A stretch of 64,000 bases of DNA from positions 1 through 64,000 of the forward strand of contig CAXEOX010000002.1 of NCBI GenBank assembly GCA_963997925.1, read 5' to 3'. Each line of letters starts with the position of its first letter. The first letter of the stretch is position 1. Position numbers and translations under genes: made by a program. Positions 53,101-60,878 of the stretch are shown one piece after another. This DNA comes from UBA11650 sp963997925 (GTDB taxonomy: Bacteria; Chloroflexota; Dehalococcoidia; Lucifugimonadales; UBA3495). The notes below the pieces were generated by a model, which did not search any database, had not been told where the DNA came from, and saw only the letters and a program-made list of their open reading frames with translations.

Positions 53101-53478
53101 GCAGCGGCGGATGGTATCCAGAGGAGTGCCCAGCAGACGGACGTTGTACTTCTCCAGCACGCCAGCATCCGCCAGGGCTACGGCCAGGTTCAAGCCGGTC
53201 TGGCCTCCCAAAGTTGGAAGTATGCCGTCGGGCCTCTCCCGATCAATGATGCGGTCGAGAACCTCGACGGACAATGGTTCGATGTAGACGCGGTCCGCTG
53301 TCGCGTCGTCGGTCATTATGGTTGCGGGGTTGGAGTTAACCAGTACGGTTGTGACACCCTCCTCACGGAGAGCTTTGCAGGCTTGTGTACCCGCATAGTC
53401 AAACTCAGCTGCCTGACCGATCACGATAGGCCCGGAGCCGATGACCAGTACCTTCCCAGGTTTTCCCGAGATGCTAAT
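50167..53478 (-). CDS. carB: Carbamoyl-phosphate synthase large subunit, AUU start
   Basis: The large subunit makes carbamoyl phosphate from bicarbonate, ATP and ammonia for pyrimidines and arginine. Two ATP-grasp halves are visible, each opening with the VLVIGSGPIVIGQAAEFDYAGTQA-type motif and its counterpart ALVIGSGPIRIGQGIEFDYC, plus the allosteric C-terminal domain. The conserved start motif VIGSGP lies upstream of any ATG, GTG or TTG in frame. The nearest plausible initiator is ATT at 53478-53476, with GGGAG seven bases upstream, giving 1103 residues. A GTG inside the P-loop region would delete the motif, so I prefer ATT. Confidence 0.93.
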   Translation of the reverse strand: MSISGKPGKVLVIGSGPIVIGQAAEFDYAGTQACKALREEGVTTVLVNSNPATIMTDDATADRVYIEPLSVEVLDRIIDRERPDGILPTLGGQTGLNLAVALADAGVLEKYNVRLLGTPLDTIRRCEDRELFRDFLREVGEPEPLGEIASNMEEARAIGKAVGLPLVVRPAYTLGGSGGGFASTWEEFETIAQSGLSTSPISQILLEKSLAGWKEIEYEVMRDGADNCITVCNMENLDPMGVHTGDSIVVAPSQTLTDKDYQMLRSASLKIIRGLGIEGGCNVQFALQPHQRVAEAIGLDPTADAPYYVIEVNPRVSRSSALASKATGYPIARVAAKIAVGKRLDEIPNAVTDKTQAAFEPALDYCVIKIPRWPFDKFPSGDRNVTTQMKATGEVMAIDRSFEAALQKAVRSLEFSGRTLLWEDPEWRSGGTFSLDRLPLVPNDLRLWAMMAAIRRAVDSDTLLERTNIDPWFISALERIVAMERRLLSEPLRPDLLWRAKRLGFSDEQVGTLADMLPEQVRNLRHQWDLRPVYKTVDTCAAEFEAVTPYYYSTYDQENEAEPLPGPKALVIGSGPIRIGQGIEFDYCSVHAAQALSQAGVRSIMINSNPETVSTDFDSSDRLYFEPLDEEAVRDIIDNETVDDQPPASVVQFGGQTAINLSQILAAAGLPILGSSAETIDTASDRHKFEEFMSRLGIPQPPGAAVTSVSEALQVAQNIGYPAVVRPSYVLGGRAMEIVQNASELIRYLTAAVELAPEQPVLIDRYMEGKECEVDAICDGEQVLIPGIMEHIERAGVHSGDSMAMYPGLNLTDEEVSTIVDYTTRIGMAMGVRGLMNIQFVVLGGPPYRSPHLPVEATAATSVYVLEVNPRGSRTIPFISKVTGVPVAPVATRVMMGESLASQGYEGGLWPRQNLVGIKAPVFSMGKLVGVDWHLGPEMKSTGEVMGVDRDFPGALAKALLAANLNLNRKMGVLLSIADQHKAEALDLIKDLGQAGCPLYATEGTAAMIAALGIQVTVANKRLGEGHPNVVDLITEGTVGAVINTLSGDTSVMQDGFFIRRAAVERQIPCFTSLDTARAAVESLLMERNTYSVLPTKEYLAAT

Positions 53479-53570
53479 CCCTTTACTCCCTTTAATTACC
53501 GTCGTACCAACGACGAACCACCGAGGTAACGTCGACGCACCAGCGGACCGGCATTATTGCCTATGAATCT

Positions 53571-53987
53571 CTAAGAGGTTGGTAGGAGGCCCGGCAACGT
53601 GATTAGCTCCTTTTTTTGGAGCATGTTTAACGTTTGAAAGATAAATGATCCCAAGAAATTGCCGCCGGGGTCACACTCCGAGTAATTGGAAGGGTCTTCC
53701 CGGTCCCTCGGCGGGATACGGACGACTACTTCCCCGTAGTTTTGAGCTTCCAGCTCGACACGGCCCACCGTGGGCCGCTCCCAGTCTCGGTGTTGCGAGT
53801 TAATCAATTTGATCGACAAGTCCCACCGGACTCCCAGCTCGGTCCTGCCTGGAGTGAGCTGGTATTCGTGACCGGAATGTTGAAACCAGGGTACCTCTTC
53901 ATCAAAGAGCGATACAACGCTCATCAAGTCGCCAGGAATCTCCACCTCCACACCCTCTTCCACCAACACCAAGGAGAATGAAGACAT
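53571..53987 (-). CDS. Unknown protein between carA and carB
   Basis: A 138-residue acidic protein. It contains SSFSLVLVEEGVEVEIPGDLMSVVSLFDEE and WDLSIKLINSQHRDWERPTVGRVELEAQNYGEVVVRIPP, which look strand-rich, and a C-terminal FIFQTLNMLQKKELITLPG. I do not recognise a family. It separates carA (ends 54106) from carB, which are normally adjacent, and lies in the same orientation, so it is probably co-transcribed. A structural or regulatory role in pyrimidine synthesis is only a guess. Confidence 0.7.
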   Translation of the reverse strand: MSSFSLVLVEEGVEVEIPGDLMSVVSLFDEEVPWFQHSGHEYQLTPGRTELGVRWDLSIKLINSQHRDWERPTVGRVELEAQNYGEVVVRIPPRDREDPSNYSECDPGGNFLGSFIFQTLNMLQKKELITLPGLLPTS

Positions 53988-54105
53988 TTGGTTACCTCCA
54001 ATATATTCCTATAAGTCGTGCAAGGTTTGCTGACCTGGCGTATTTCATAGACTTCCGGTTAGAGCTGTATAGGCGATCCTCCTTTCAAAAGATTTGGCAA
54101 AGTGT

Positions 54106-55209
54106 TTAACCGGCCCCTTGGACCAACTTGAGGAAACGATCGAATAGGTATTCGTTATCGTGGGGCCCCGGCGAACCTTCCGAGTGGTACTGAATGGTAA
54201 ATACCGGCAATTCCCGGTGCCTCAGCCCCTCGATGGTATCGTCGTTCAAGTTTATATGGGAAATCTCCAGCCCTGCTGGCAATGAGTCCGCGCTTACGGC
54301 ATACCCATGGTTCTGCGCGGTTATGTAAACCCGGCCGTCGCTCAGATCTTTCACCGGATGGTTGCCGCCACGATGACCGAACTTAAGCTTGAAGGTCTGG
54401 GCGCCCATGGCTCTTGCTAGAATCTGGTGGCCCAGGCAGATACCCATCATGGGTACCCTGCCTACTAGCTTCTGCACGTTGGAAACCAGGTAGTCCAGCA
54501 GTTGAGGGTCGCCTGGTCCCGGCGAAAGCAGGATGCCGTCAGGCTTCATCGCCAGCATTTCTTCCGCTGGCATGGTGGCGGGCACAGCTGTGACTTCGCA
54601 GCCCCGTTGCCGCAGCAGGCGGAGGATGTTGTATTTCAGGCCGCAATCGGTAACCAGTATCCGGTATCCGGGCGCGCCAGGCTCCAACGCGGGTTCGTCC
54701 CAGGAGTAGTCCTGGTCAGTGGTGACAGTACGGACGAAGTCTACATCGTCGTACCGCGTGGCTTCCGCCAATCTTTCTAAAGCTGATTCGGGAGATTCGG
54801 TGGTGATGATTCCTGACATCACACCCCGGTTGCGCAACCGACGGGTGATGGCCCTAGTGTCGACGCCGCTGATGCCGGGGATGTTTTGCGACTTGAGAAA
54901 TTCGTGCAGCGTCTCATCCGCTCCGGTGTGGCTGGGCTGGTCGCAGTGTTCCCGGACGATTAGCCCGGAGACTTGAATCCTGCGCGATTCGAAATCCTCT
55001 CTGTTGATGCCGTAGTTGCCCACCAATGGGTAGGTTAGGGTTACCAACTGCCCGGCGTAAGACGGGTCGGTCAGGACTTCCTGGTACCCGGTCATGCTAG
55101 TGTTGAACACCACCTCGCCGTTGCCGCCGGATTCCGACCCAAAGGCCTCTCCCCGGTGGATCGAGCCGTCTTCCAGCACCAGATGCGCTTGCTTAAACAA
55201 CTGCGCCAT
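54106..55209 (-). CDS. carA: Carbamoyl-phosphate synthase small subunit
   Basis: A 367-residue glutamine-amidotransferase subunit that supplies ammonia to CarB. The N-terminal CPSase_sm domain has EVVFNTSMTGYQEVLTDPSYAGQLVTLTYPLVGNYG. The class I amidotransferase domain has the nucleophile Cys in MGICLGHQILARA and the catalytic His and Glu in FTIQYHSEGSPGPHD. I start at ATG 55209 (MAQLFKQAHLVLEDG), which overlaps the end of pyrC by 17 bases; a longer frame of 12 residues exists but lacks family support. It is third in the pyr operon. Confidence 0.95.
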   Translation of the reverse strand: MAQLFKQAHLVLEDGSIHRGEAFGSESGGNGEVVFNTSMTGYQEVLTDPSYAGQLVTLTYPLVGNYGINREDFESRRIQVSGLIVREHCDQPSHTGADETLHEFLKSQNIPGISGVDTRAITRRLRNRGVMSGIITTESPESALERLAEATRYDDVDFVRTVTTDQDYSWDEPALEPGAPGYRILVTDCGLKYNILRLLRQRGCEVTAVPATMPAEEMLAMKPDGILLSPGPGDPQLLDYLVSNVQKLVGRVPMMGICLGHQILARAMGAQTFKLKFGHRGGNHPVKDLSDGRVYITAQNHGYAVSADSLPAGLEISHINLNDDTIEGLRHRELPVFTIQYHSEGSPGPHDNEYLFDRFLKLVQGAG

Positions 55210-56551
55210 CCTCGTACACGAACCGGCCTTGTACCATGGTGGCAATGACCTGCCCTTTCAGCGTGGCGCCCTGCAGCGGAGTGTTCTTGCCCATGGACTG
55301 GAACTCGTTGGGGTCTACCACCCACTCCAGGTCGGGATCGAAGATAACGATGTCAGCCGTCGAACCCGGCGCCAGGGTTGATAGATGGTCGAAGGAATCA
55401 CCTAACACTCGGGCGGGACCCACAGTCATCCTTTCCACCAGAGCGTTCAGAGTCATGTGTCCACCGTGGACCAGTTGTAAAGCCGACCCCAAGGCGGTTT
55501 CTAGGACGCTGATGCCTGAAGGAGCGTCCTGGTAAGTCACCAGTTTGCTGATTAGTTCGTGGGGAGCATGGTCGGTGGCGATACAGTCTATCGTCCCTTC
55601 GGCCAAGCCCTGCACCAAGGCGTCTACGTCACGCTGGCCGCGCAAAGGCGGGTAGACCTTGGTTAACGTATCGTAGGCGAATGTTCCGCCCGCACCGGTC
55701 CCTGCCGATTGCCCGCCCAATACCCATTCGTCGGTAATGGTCAGGTGGTGGGGGCAGACCTCAGCCGTGACCGGGATGCCACGTTCTCTGGCTTGCTTCA
55801 CCAGCGGTACGCTACCGGCGGTGCTGAGGTGGGCCAGGTGTATCCGGCCACCGGTTAGTTCTGCCAAGGCGACGTCCCGGGCCATCATGGCCTCTTCCAC
55901 AGCGGACGGGATGCCCGGAAGCCCCAACCGGGTGGCAACCCGGCCTTCGGCCATCACTCCATCGCGGGACAATGATCGGTCCTGGCAGTGGTTGGTGACG
56001 GGCAGACCAAGGTCGGAACTGTAGGTAAGCGCCAGCCGCATCAGGTTGGGGTCTTCCACCGGGTCGCCGTCGTCGCTAAAAGCCACGACCCCGGCGACGG
56101 CCAGTTCTTCCATCTCGGATAGCTCTTTCCCTTTGCGGCCTTTGGTGACGCAACCGATGGGGAACACCCGGACGATACCTTCGTCCCTGGCCCGCTGCAG
56201 GATGAATTCCACCATGGCGGAGTTGTCTATGGGCGGGTCGGTGTTGGGCATACAGCAGATGCTGGTGAAGCCGCCACGGGCCGCAGCCCTGGTTCCGGCG
56301 GCGATGGTCTCTTTGTACTCGAAGCCCGGCTCACGCAGGTGGCAGTGGATGTCTATGAAGCCCGGACTGGCTACTTTGCCAGCGGCCTCGACGACGCGGC
56401 AGCCTTCAGGGATGTCGTCGGAGGATATCTGTCCGGACGCCAAGATAGCTCCGTTCCGAACGAGGATGTCTCCAACCTCGTCCACCCCTCGGCCGGGGTC
56501 GATGATGCGCGGGCCTTTTATCAGTATCGTGTCAGAAGTCAATCCGAACAC
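55193..56551 (-). CDS. pyrC: Dihydroorotase
   Basis: A 452-residue amidohydrolase that closes carbamoyl-aspartate to dihydroorotate. Metal ligands are HCHLREPG near residue 68 and ATDHAPH near 330. AGGFTSICCMPNTDPPID is the substrate-loop signature and GVVAFSDDGDPV fits the type I class. GTG 56551 follows directly on the TAG of pyrB with no gap, indicating coupling. Length fits the 420-450 group. Confidence 0.96.
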   Translation of the reverse strand: MFGLTSDTILIKGPRIIDPGRGVDEVGDILVRNGAILASGQISSDDIPEGCRVVEAAGKVASPGFIDIHCHLREPGFEYKETIAAGTRAAARGGFTSICCMPNTDPPIDNSAMVEFILQRARDEGIVRVFPIGCVTKGRKGKELSEMEELAVAGVVAFSDDGDPVEDPNLMRLALTYSSDLGLPVTNHCQDRSLSRDGVMAEGRVATRLGLPGIPSAVEEAMMARDVALAELTGGRIHLAHLSTAGSVPLVKQARERGIPVTAEVCPHHLTITDEWVLGGQSAGTGAGGTFAYDTLTKVYPPLRGQRDVDALVQGLAEGTIDCIATDHAPHELISKLVTYQDAPSGISVLETALGSALQLVHGGHMTLNALVERMTVGPARVLGDSFDHLSTLAPGSTADIVIFDPDLEWVVDPNEFQSMGKNTPLQGATLKGQVIATMVQGRFVYEDGAVV

Positions 56552-57571
56552 CTATGCTCCCCCACCGGCAGACAGGTGGTAGAGGAGGGCCATGCGGATG
56601 GCCACTCCGTTGGTTACCTGCCGTTCTATGACGGACCTGCCGCCGTGGGCCAGGGTGGAGCTTATCTCTATGCCCTCATTCATCGGGCCGGGGTGCATAA
56701 TCATTACGTCTGGGTTGGACCGTCCCAAGCGGGCCTCGGTTACCTGCCATCGGCGGATGTACTCTCGCATGCTGGGCAAAAAGCCGCCGTTCTGTCGTTC
56801 CGCTTGCAATCTCAGAGCCATCACTACGTCGGCCCCTTCGAGGGCTTGGTCCAGATTGGTTTCGACCTGGACGGACGCCAGAGGCTCATCATTGGCCGGG
56901 ACGCCGCTGGGCCGGAGCATGTCCAAGGGCAGCAGCGTGCTGGGTCCGCAAAGGACCACCTGCGCCCCCATCTTGGCGAATCCCCAGATGTTGGAGCGGG
57001 CGACTCTGCTGTGCAGGACGTCGCCGACGATGACGACCTTCAGCCCTTCCAGGCGGCCCAGTTTTTCTTTAACCGTGTACAGGTCCAATAGTGCCTGGGT
57101 TGGGTGGGCGTGTATGCCGTCGCCGGCGTTGATTATCCCGACCTTGTCCAAGTGCTGGGCTAGCAAGTAGGGGGCTCCCGAGTGGGGATGCCGGATGACG
57201 ATGGTGTCTACGCCCATGGCTTGGATGGTCAGCCCGGTGTTGAGTAACGACTCGCCCTTCTCCGCGCTGCTGCCGGAAGCGGACATGTTGATGACATCGG
57301 CGCTGAGAATCTTTCCGGCCTCTTCGAACGACATGCGTGTGCGGGTACTGGCTTCATAAAATAGGGTCACGACGACCCGGCCCCGCAAAGCCGGTACTTT
57401 CTTGATGTCCCGGTGCAGAACCTCCGACATACCCTCGGCCGACTCCAGAACTTCAAGAATCTCCTGTTGGGAGAAGTCGTCCAAGTCCAGCACATGACGG
57501 CGGCGCTTTAGGCCGCCGGAGGCTATGACCTGAGGTTGGGCTTCGGTTTCTAAGGCGTTTAAGAGGCTCAT
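56552..57571 (-). CDS. pyrB: Aspartate carbamoyltransferase catalytic subunit
   Basis: A 339-residue enzyme that joins carbamoyl phosphate to aspartate. Motifs are TLFYEASTRTRMSFEEAGK (carbamoyl-phosphate site), HPHSGAPYLLAQH, GDGIHAHPTQALLDLYTV, VVIVGDVLHSRVARSNIWGFAKMGAQVVLCGP and MHPGPMNEGIEI. No PyrI regulatory chain is present. It follows pyrR by six bases and is followed by pyrC without a gap. Confidence 0.97.
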   Translation of the reverse strand: MSLLNALETEAQPQVIASGGLKRRRHVLDLDDFSQQEILEVLESAEGMSEVLHRDIKKVPALRGRVVVTLFYEASTRTRMSFEEAGKILSADVINMSASGSSAEKGESLLNTGLTIQAMGVDTIVIRHPHSGAPYLLAQHLDKVGIINAGDGIHAHPTQALLDLYTVKEKLGRLEGLKVVIVGDVLHSRVARSNIWGFAKMGAQVVLCGPSTLLPLDMLRPSGVPANDEPLASVQVETNLDQALEGADVVMALRLQAERQNGGFLPSMREYIRRWQVTEARLGRSNPDVMIMHPGPMNEGIEISSTLAHGGRSVIERQVTNGVAIRMALLYHLSAGGGA

Positions 57572-57577
57572 AACTGC

Positions 57578-58114
57578 CTACTCCTCCACCCGAACGATAG
57601 CTACCTCGTCGATCCCGTCGGTCTCCACCAGTCTTACCCGGACGACTTCATCCGGCGCGGTGGGAACGTTCTGACCTACGTAATCGGCGCGTATGGGCAA
57701 CTCCCGGTGGCCCCGGTCCAACAGTATGGCAAGCTGGATCTGCTGGGGGCGTCCAAAGTCGTTGAGCGCGTCCATGGCGGCACGGACGGTGCGCCCGGTG
57801 AATAGCACGTCGTCAACCAGCACTACCTTTTTGCCTTGGATGTCGACGGGGATCCGCGTGGGCCGGATACGGGGACTCATCCTAGCTTTCACGTCGTCGC
57901 GGTAAAGATTGATGTCCAGGTCCGCCACCGGCACTTCACTCCCCTCAAATTCGGTCAGATTGCTGGCCAGGCGCTGGGCCAGATGGACCCCTCGAGTATG
58001 GATGCCCACGACAATCAGATCCTCTGCACCACGGTTTCTTTCCAGAATCTCGTGGGCCACACGGGCCAGAGCCCGCCTGATGTCCTGGTCATTCATTATC
58101 TGCCGGTCTGCCAT
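57578..58114 (-). CDS. pyrR: Pyrimidine operon regulator/uracil phosphoribosyltransferase PyrR
   Basis: A 178-residue RNA-binding regulator that also has weak UPRTase activity. The PRPP motif is KVVLVDDVLFTGRTVRAAMDAL, with MNDQDIRRALARVAHEILERNRGAEDLIVVGIHTRGVHLAQRLA typical of the N-terminal part. It starts at ATG 58114 (MADRQIMNDQ). Its own leader (58224-58331) carries the site it should bind, so it represses the operon when UMP is high. It is the first gene of pyrR-pyrB-pyrC-carA-x-carB. Confidence 0.97.
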   Translation of the reverse strand: MADRQIMNDQDIRRALARVAHEILERNRGAEDLIVVGIHTRGVHLAQRLASNLTEFEGSEVPVADLDINLYRDDVKARMSPRIRPTRIPVDIQGKKVVLVDDVLFTGRTVRAAMDALNDFGRPQQIQLAILLDRGHRELPIRADYVGQNVPTAPDEVVRVRLVETDGIDEVAIVRVEE

Positions 58115-58223
58115 ATGTCCCCATGTGATTCCATTGTCAGATTCGACGAAAATCCGAGCCTAAGTTTGGACCTCTGAGCCTGGGCCGTCGGTTATGTAAT
58201 GCAGCCTGGAGGGACCCACGCAA

Positions 58224-58260
58224 CAAAAAAACCTTTTGCCCATCGGTTAGCAAAAGGTTT
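58224..58260 (-). terminator. Pyr operon attenuator terminator
   Basis: On the minus strand, AAACCTTTTGC (58260-58250) pairs with GCAAAAGGTTT (58239-58229), followed by TTTTG, a classic intrinsic terminator with an 11-bp stem and T run. It lies about 110 bases before pyrR. GTTAGC at 58311-58306 can pair with GCTAAC at 58251-58246 in the terminator's ascending arm, which could form part of an antiterminator. Confidence 0.85.
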
Positions 58261-58317
58261 ACGCGCATCCAACCCGCCTTGGTGGCGGCTTGGGGTGATA
58301 TGGGCGCTAACTTTGCC

Positions 58318-58331
58318 AGCCTCTCTGGACT
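58318..58331 (-). promoter_or_regulatory. PyrR-binding anti-antiterminator loop
   Basis: On the minus strand the sequence is AGTCCAGAGAGGCT, a full match to the PyrR recognition consensus ARUCCNGNGAGGYU. GCCGG upstream and CTGGC downstream form the lower stem. UMP-bound PyrR would bind here, block the antiterminator and favour the terminator at 58224-58260. Confidence 0.9.
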
Positions 58332-58512
58332 GTCTTAAAAGCCCGGCCACCCTCATTGAGGACGGCCTCACGACCCTGTTCGATTAAGTTGTCTAGCTTA
58401 TGTTAACACACCCCCAGGAGTGGGGGAAGAGGATTCTCGGAATATTTTGCTATGCGTCTTCAGGGTGATACGTTCTTGAACTTACCTCACCGTGAGGATG
58501 ACTTACTCATGA

Positions 58513-58614
58513 CCGTCATTCCGGCGCAGGCCGGAATCCAGTCGCGCTTCGGTTGCTACATGCCACGCCGCAGAAGCAAAATTCCCTGGGTTCTGGCCTG
58601 CGCCGGAACGACGG
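58513..58614. repeat. 102-bp element with 29-bp inverted ends
   Basis: The left end (58513-58541) starts CCGTCATTCCGGCGCAGGCC. The right end (58586-58614) is its complement with three mismatches in 29. It resembles a MITE-like or REP-like intergenic element, inserted between the pyr leader and the VWA gene. It has no coding capacity, and no target duplication could be identified by eye. Confidence 0.75.
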
Positions 58615-58668
58615 AGGGCGCTCCAGATTCTCTGCGTCGGTCAACAATGATTGAAAGAGGTAAACCCG

Positions 58669-60699
58669 TTACGCCGTCACCCGCTTCCTGCGGTTCTGGA
58701 CGTAGTCAACCAGAACGTACTCGCCCAGGTTACTGGAACTGGAGTAGAAGGCCCGTCCCCGGTTGATCCGGGTCAGACGGTCAACGAAGTTCACCAGTTG
58801 ATAGTTGTTCTCCAGCATGAACGTGTTGATCAGGATGTCTTCCTGAGTGCAGCGCTTAACTTCCTTCAGGGTTTCTTGCTCCGTCCGATAGCTGGGTGGG
58901 TAGCTGAAGTAGGCCCGGTCCCCTTCCAGGTGGGCAGTAGGTTCGCCGTCGGTAATCAGCAATATCTGGCGGGTGCTGCCCTTCTCCTTGTTCAACAGCT
59001 TGCGGGCCAGCATCAAGGCGTGATGCAGGTTGGTGCCGGACACCCAGGCATTCCAACTGGATTTGGCCAGGTCTTCCTCTTTAATCTCCCGGGCGTAGTC
59101 GGAGAAGCCGATGAAATATAGGGAGTCCCGAGGGAATTGGGTGCGAATGAGAGACATCAGTGCCAGGGTCACTTTCTTAGCGGCCTGGTAATTGTTGAAC
59201 AGGCCCATCGACCGGCTCTGGTCCAGAAGGACCGCTGTCGAAGACCGGGTCATGTGCTCGTTGCGGTAAATCTCAAAGTCCTGAGGTTCCATCTTCACCG
59301 GCAGTCCCGGACCACCCCGGATGACGGCGTTCTTCAGCGTGGCCTGTAGGTCCACGTGGAATGGGTCGCCGAATTCGTAGGTCTTGGTTTCGCCCAGGAC
59401 ATCACCGTTGGCTCCCCGGATATCCATCCGGTGATCGCCCAACCGGTCTTTCTTTAGGTTGGCGAAGACTTCTTTCAAGGCCTTCTGGCCGATACGCCTG
59501 ATCCCCCGCGCTGTCAGATCCATTTTTTCGTCGGCGGTAACGTAGCCCGCTTCCTGCAACATCTTGCGCAGGCGGTCCATCTCTTCCCAGGCCTGCCGGG
59601 CTTCTTCACCCAGTAACTCGGCCAGCTTTTCCGGGTCCAGTTTATCCAACTCGCCGGTGCGCATGGCTTCTTGTAGCTGCTGCTCCAGTCGGTCCAAGTC
59701 CTGAAGATTTGCCATCATCTCCATGGCTTGTTCCATGGTCAGGCTGTCGTCGCCCAGGAAGGGATACTGGCGGCGCATGTCGTCCATGGGCATCAGTTGT
59801 TCCATGAGAGATGCGAACTGCTGCATCTGCTGGCGGGTCCCGGGGTCCATAGCCGCCGCCAAGGCGTCCTCCATCTCCTGGCGCATCTCCGGCGACATGC
59901 TGTCCATCATCGACTGCATCTGCGCCAGTTGTTGTTGGAACATCTCCATGAGTTCGTCGAAGGACTGGGGCGGGTTGTCTCCGAAGGCGTCGCCAAACTG
60001 CTCCATGAAGCCCTGGAAGTCGGGCTCCTTTCCTTCCAGCTTGTCCCGCATCATCTGGTTCATCTGGCGAAGCATCTCCTGCATCGCCGCCATCTGTTCC
60101 GGGGTCATGCCCTGGATCTGGTCCCGCATCTGTTGGCCCATGTTCTGAGCCATCTGGCTCTTGAGCATGTCCAGTAGTTCTTGGAATTTTTGCTGGGCCT
60201 CCGGGTCCATGAAGTCGTACTCCATGAGTTTCTGGATCTGCCCACCCATGCCCTCGGGTAATGCGTCTAGTTTGTCCTGATTGCGTTCCGCCCGCTGCTC
60301 CAGAAGCTTGTAAAGGCTTTCCTGCTGGGAACGCTCATCTTCCGGTGTGGCCTCAACCTGTTCCTGAGCCTCATCCAAGCGGCGCTGGATACCGTCCCGC
60401 TCCGTTCGGATAATGTCTTCCAGTCGTTCCTTCAGGTCGTCCACCACCGAATCCATGTTGTACTGCTGCATCTGTTGTCGGCGGCGGTTCTTCAGCTGCT
60501 CCATGATGTCGCGCAGACCGGGCATCTGCTGCCCGTCGCGGTCCTGGAACCCTTGGCGCATCATCTCCCGCAGGGCGCGGTTGACGTCACCCTGGTTCAT
60601 GATTTCTTCAGAAAGCCGGTCCATCAGCTCTTCGGCGTCCAAGTCGAAGATTCGCTGAGTGCCGTCCCACTGGGAATAGCGGTAAGTACGGAAGAGCAT
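58669..60699 (-). CDS. VWA-domain protein with Met/Gln-rich coiled coil
   Basis: A 676-residue protein. The start MLFRTYRYSQWDGTQRIFDLDAEELMDRLSEEIM is preceded by GAGG (ATG 60699); a longer frame of 16 residues has no similar support. Residues about 50-370 are Met-, Gln- and Glu-rich and likely long helices or coiled coil (for example QDRDGQQMPGLRDIMEQLKNRRRQQMQQ). The C-terminal VWA domain (about 480-676) has the MIDAS DQSRSMG near residue 492 and ILLITDGEPTAH. Such proteins usually work with a MoxR-type AAA ATPase, but none is adjacent. The role is unknown. Confidence 0.85.
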   Translation of the reverse strand: MLFRTYRYSQWDGTQRIFDLDAEELMDRLSEEIMNQGDVNRALREMMRQGFQDRDGQQMPGLRDIMEQLKNRRRQQMQQYNMDSVVDDLKERLEDIIRTERDGIQRRLDEAQEQVEATPEDERSQQESLYKLLEQRAERNQDKLDALPEGMGGQIQKLMEYDFMDPEAQQKFQELLDMLKSQMAQNMGQQMRDQIQGMTPEQMAAMQEMLRQMNQMMRDKLEGKEPDFQGFMEQFGDAFGDNPPQSFDELMEMFQQQLAQMQSMMDSMSPEMRQEMEDALAAAMDPGTRQQMQQFASLMEQLMPMDDMRRQYPFLGDDSLTMEQAMEMMANLQDLDRLEQQLQEAMRTGELDKLDPEKLAELLGEEARQAWEEMDRLRKMLQEAGYVTADEKMDLTARGIRRIGQKALKEVFANLKKDRLGDHRMDIRGANGDVLGETKTYEFGDPFHVDLQATLKNAVIRGGPGLPVKMEPQDFEIYRNEHMTRSSTAVLLDQSRSMGLFNNYQAAKKVTLALMSLIRTQFPRDSLYFIGFSDYAREIKEEDLAKSSWNAWVSGTNLHHALMLARKLLNKEKGSTRQILLITDGEPTAHLEGDRAYFSYPPSYRTEQETLKEVKRCTQEDILINTFMLENNYQLVNFVDRLTRINRGRAFYSSSSNLGEYVLVDYVQNRRKRVTA

Positions 60700-60878
60700 T
60701 TCAACCTCGTCCCGCCGGATTTGGGCATCCCCGGAAGCTGGTGGCACTCAGTATTGTAGTGCCTTTTATCCGGGGTACTACACAAGGTGTAACTGAACCA
60801 TCATACCCCTGAAATTTGAGAAATCGCAAGGCGGGACCACCGTGCTATAATTCCGCCACTCCTAGAGGAGGGCCCAAA

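Noticed and set aside
53424..53426. GTG at 53424 as the carB start
   Set aside because: It lies inside the conserved GSGPIVIGQ segment and would delete part of the ATP-grasp domain.
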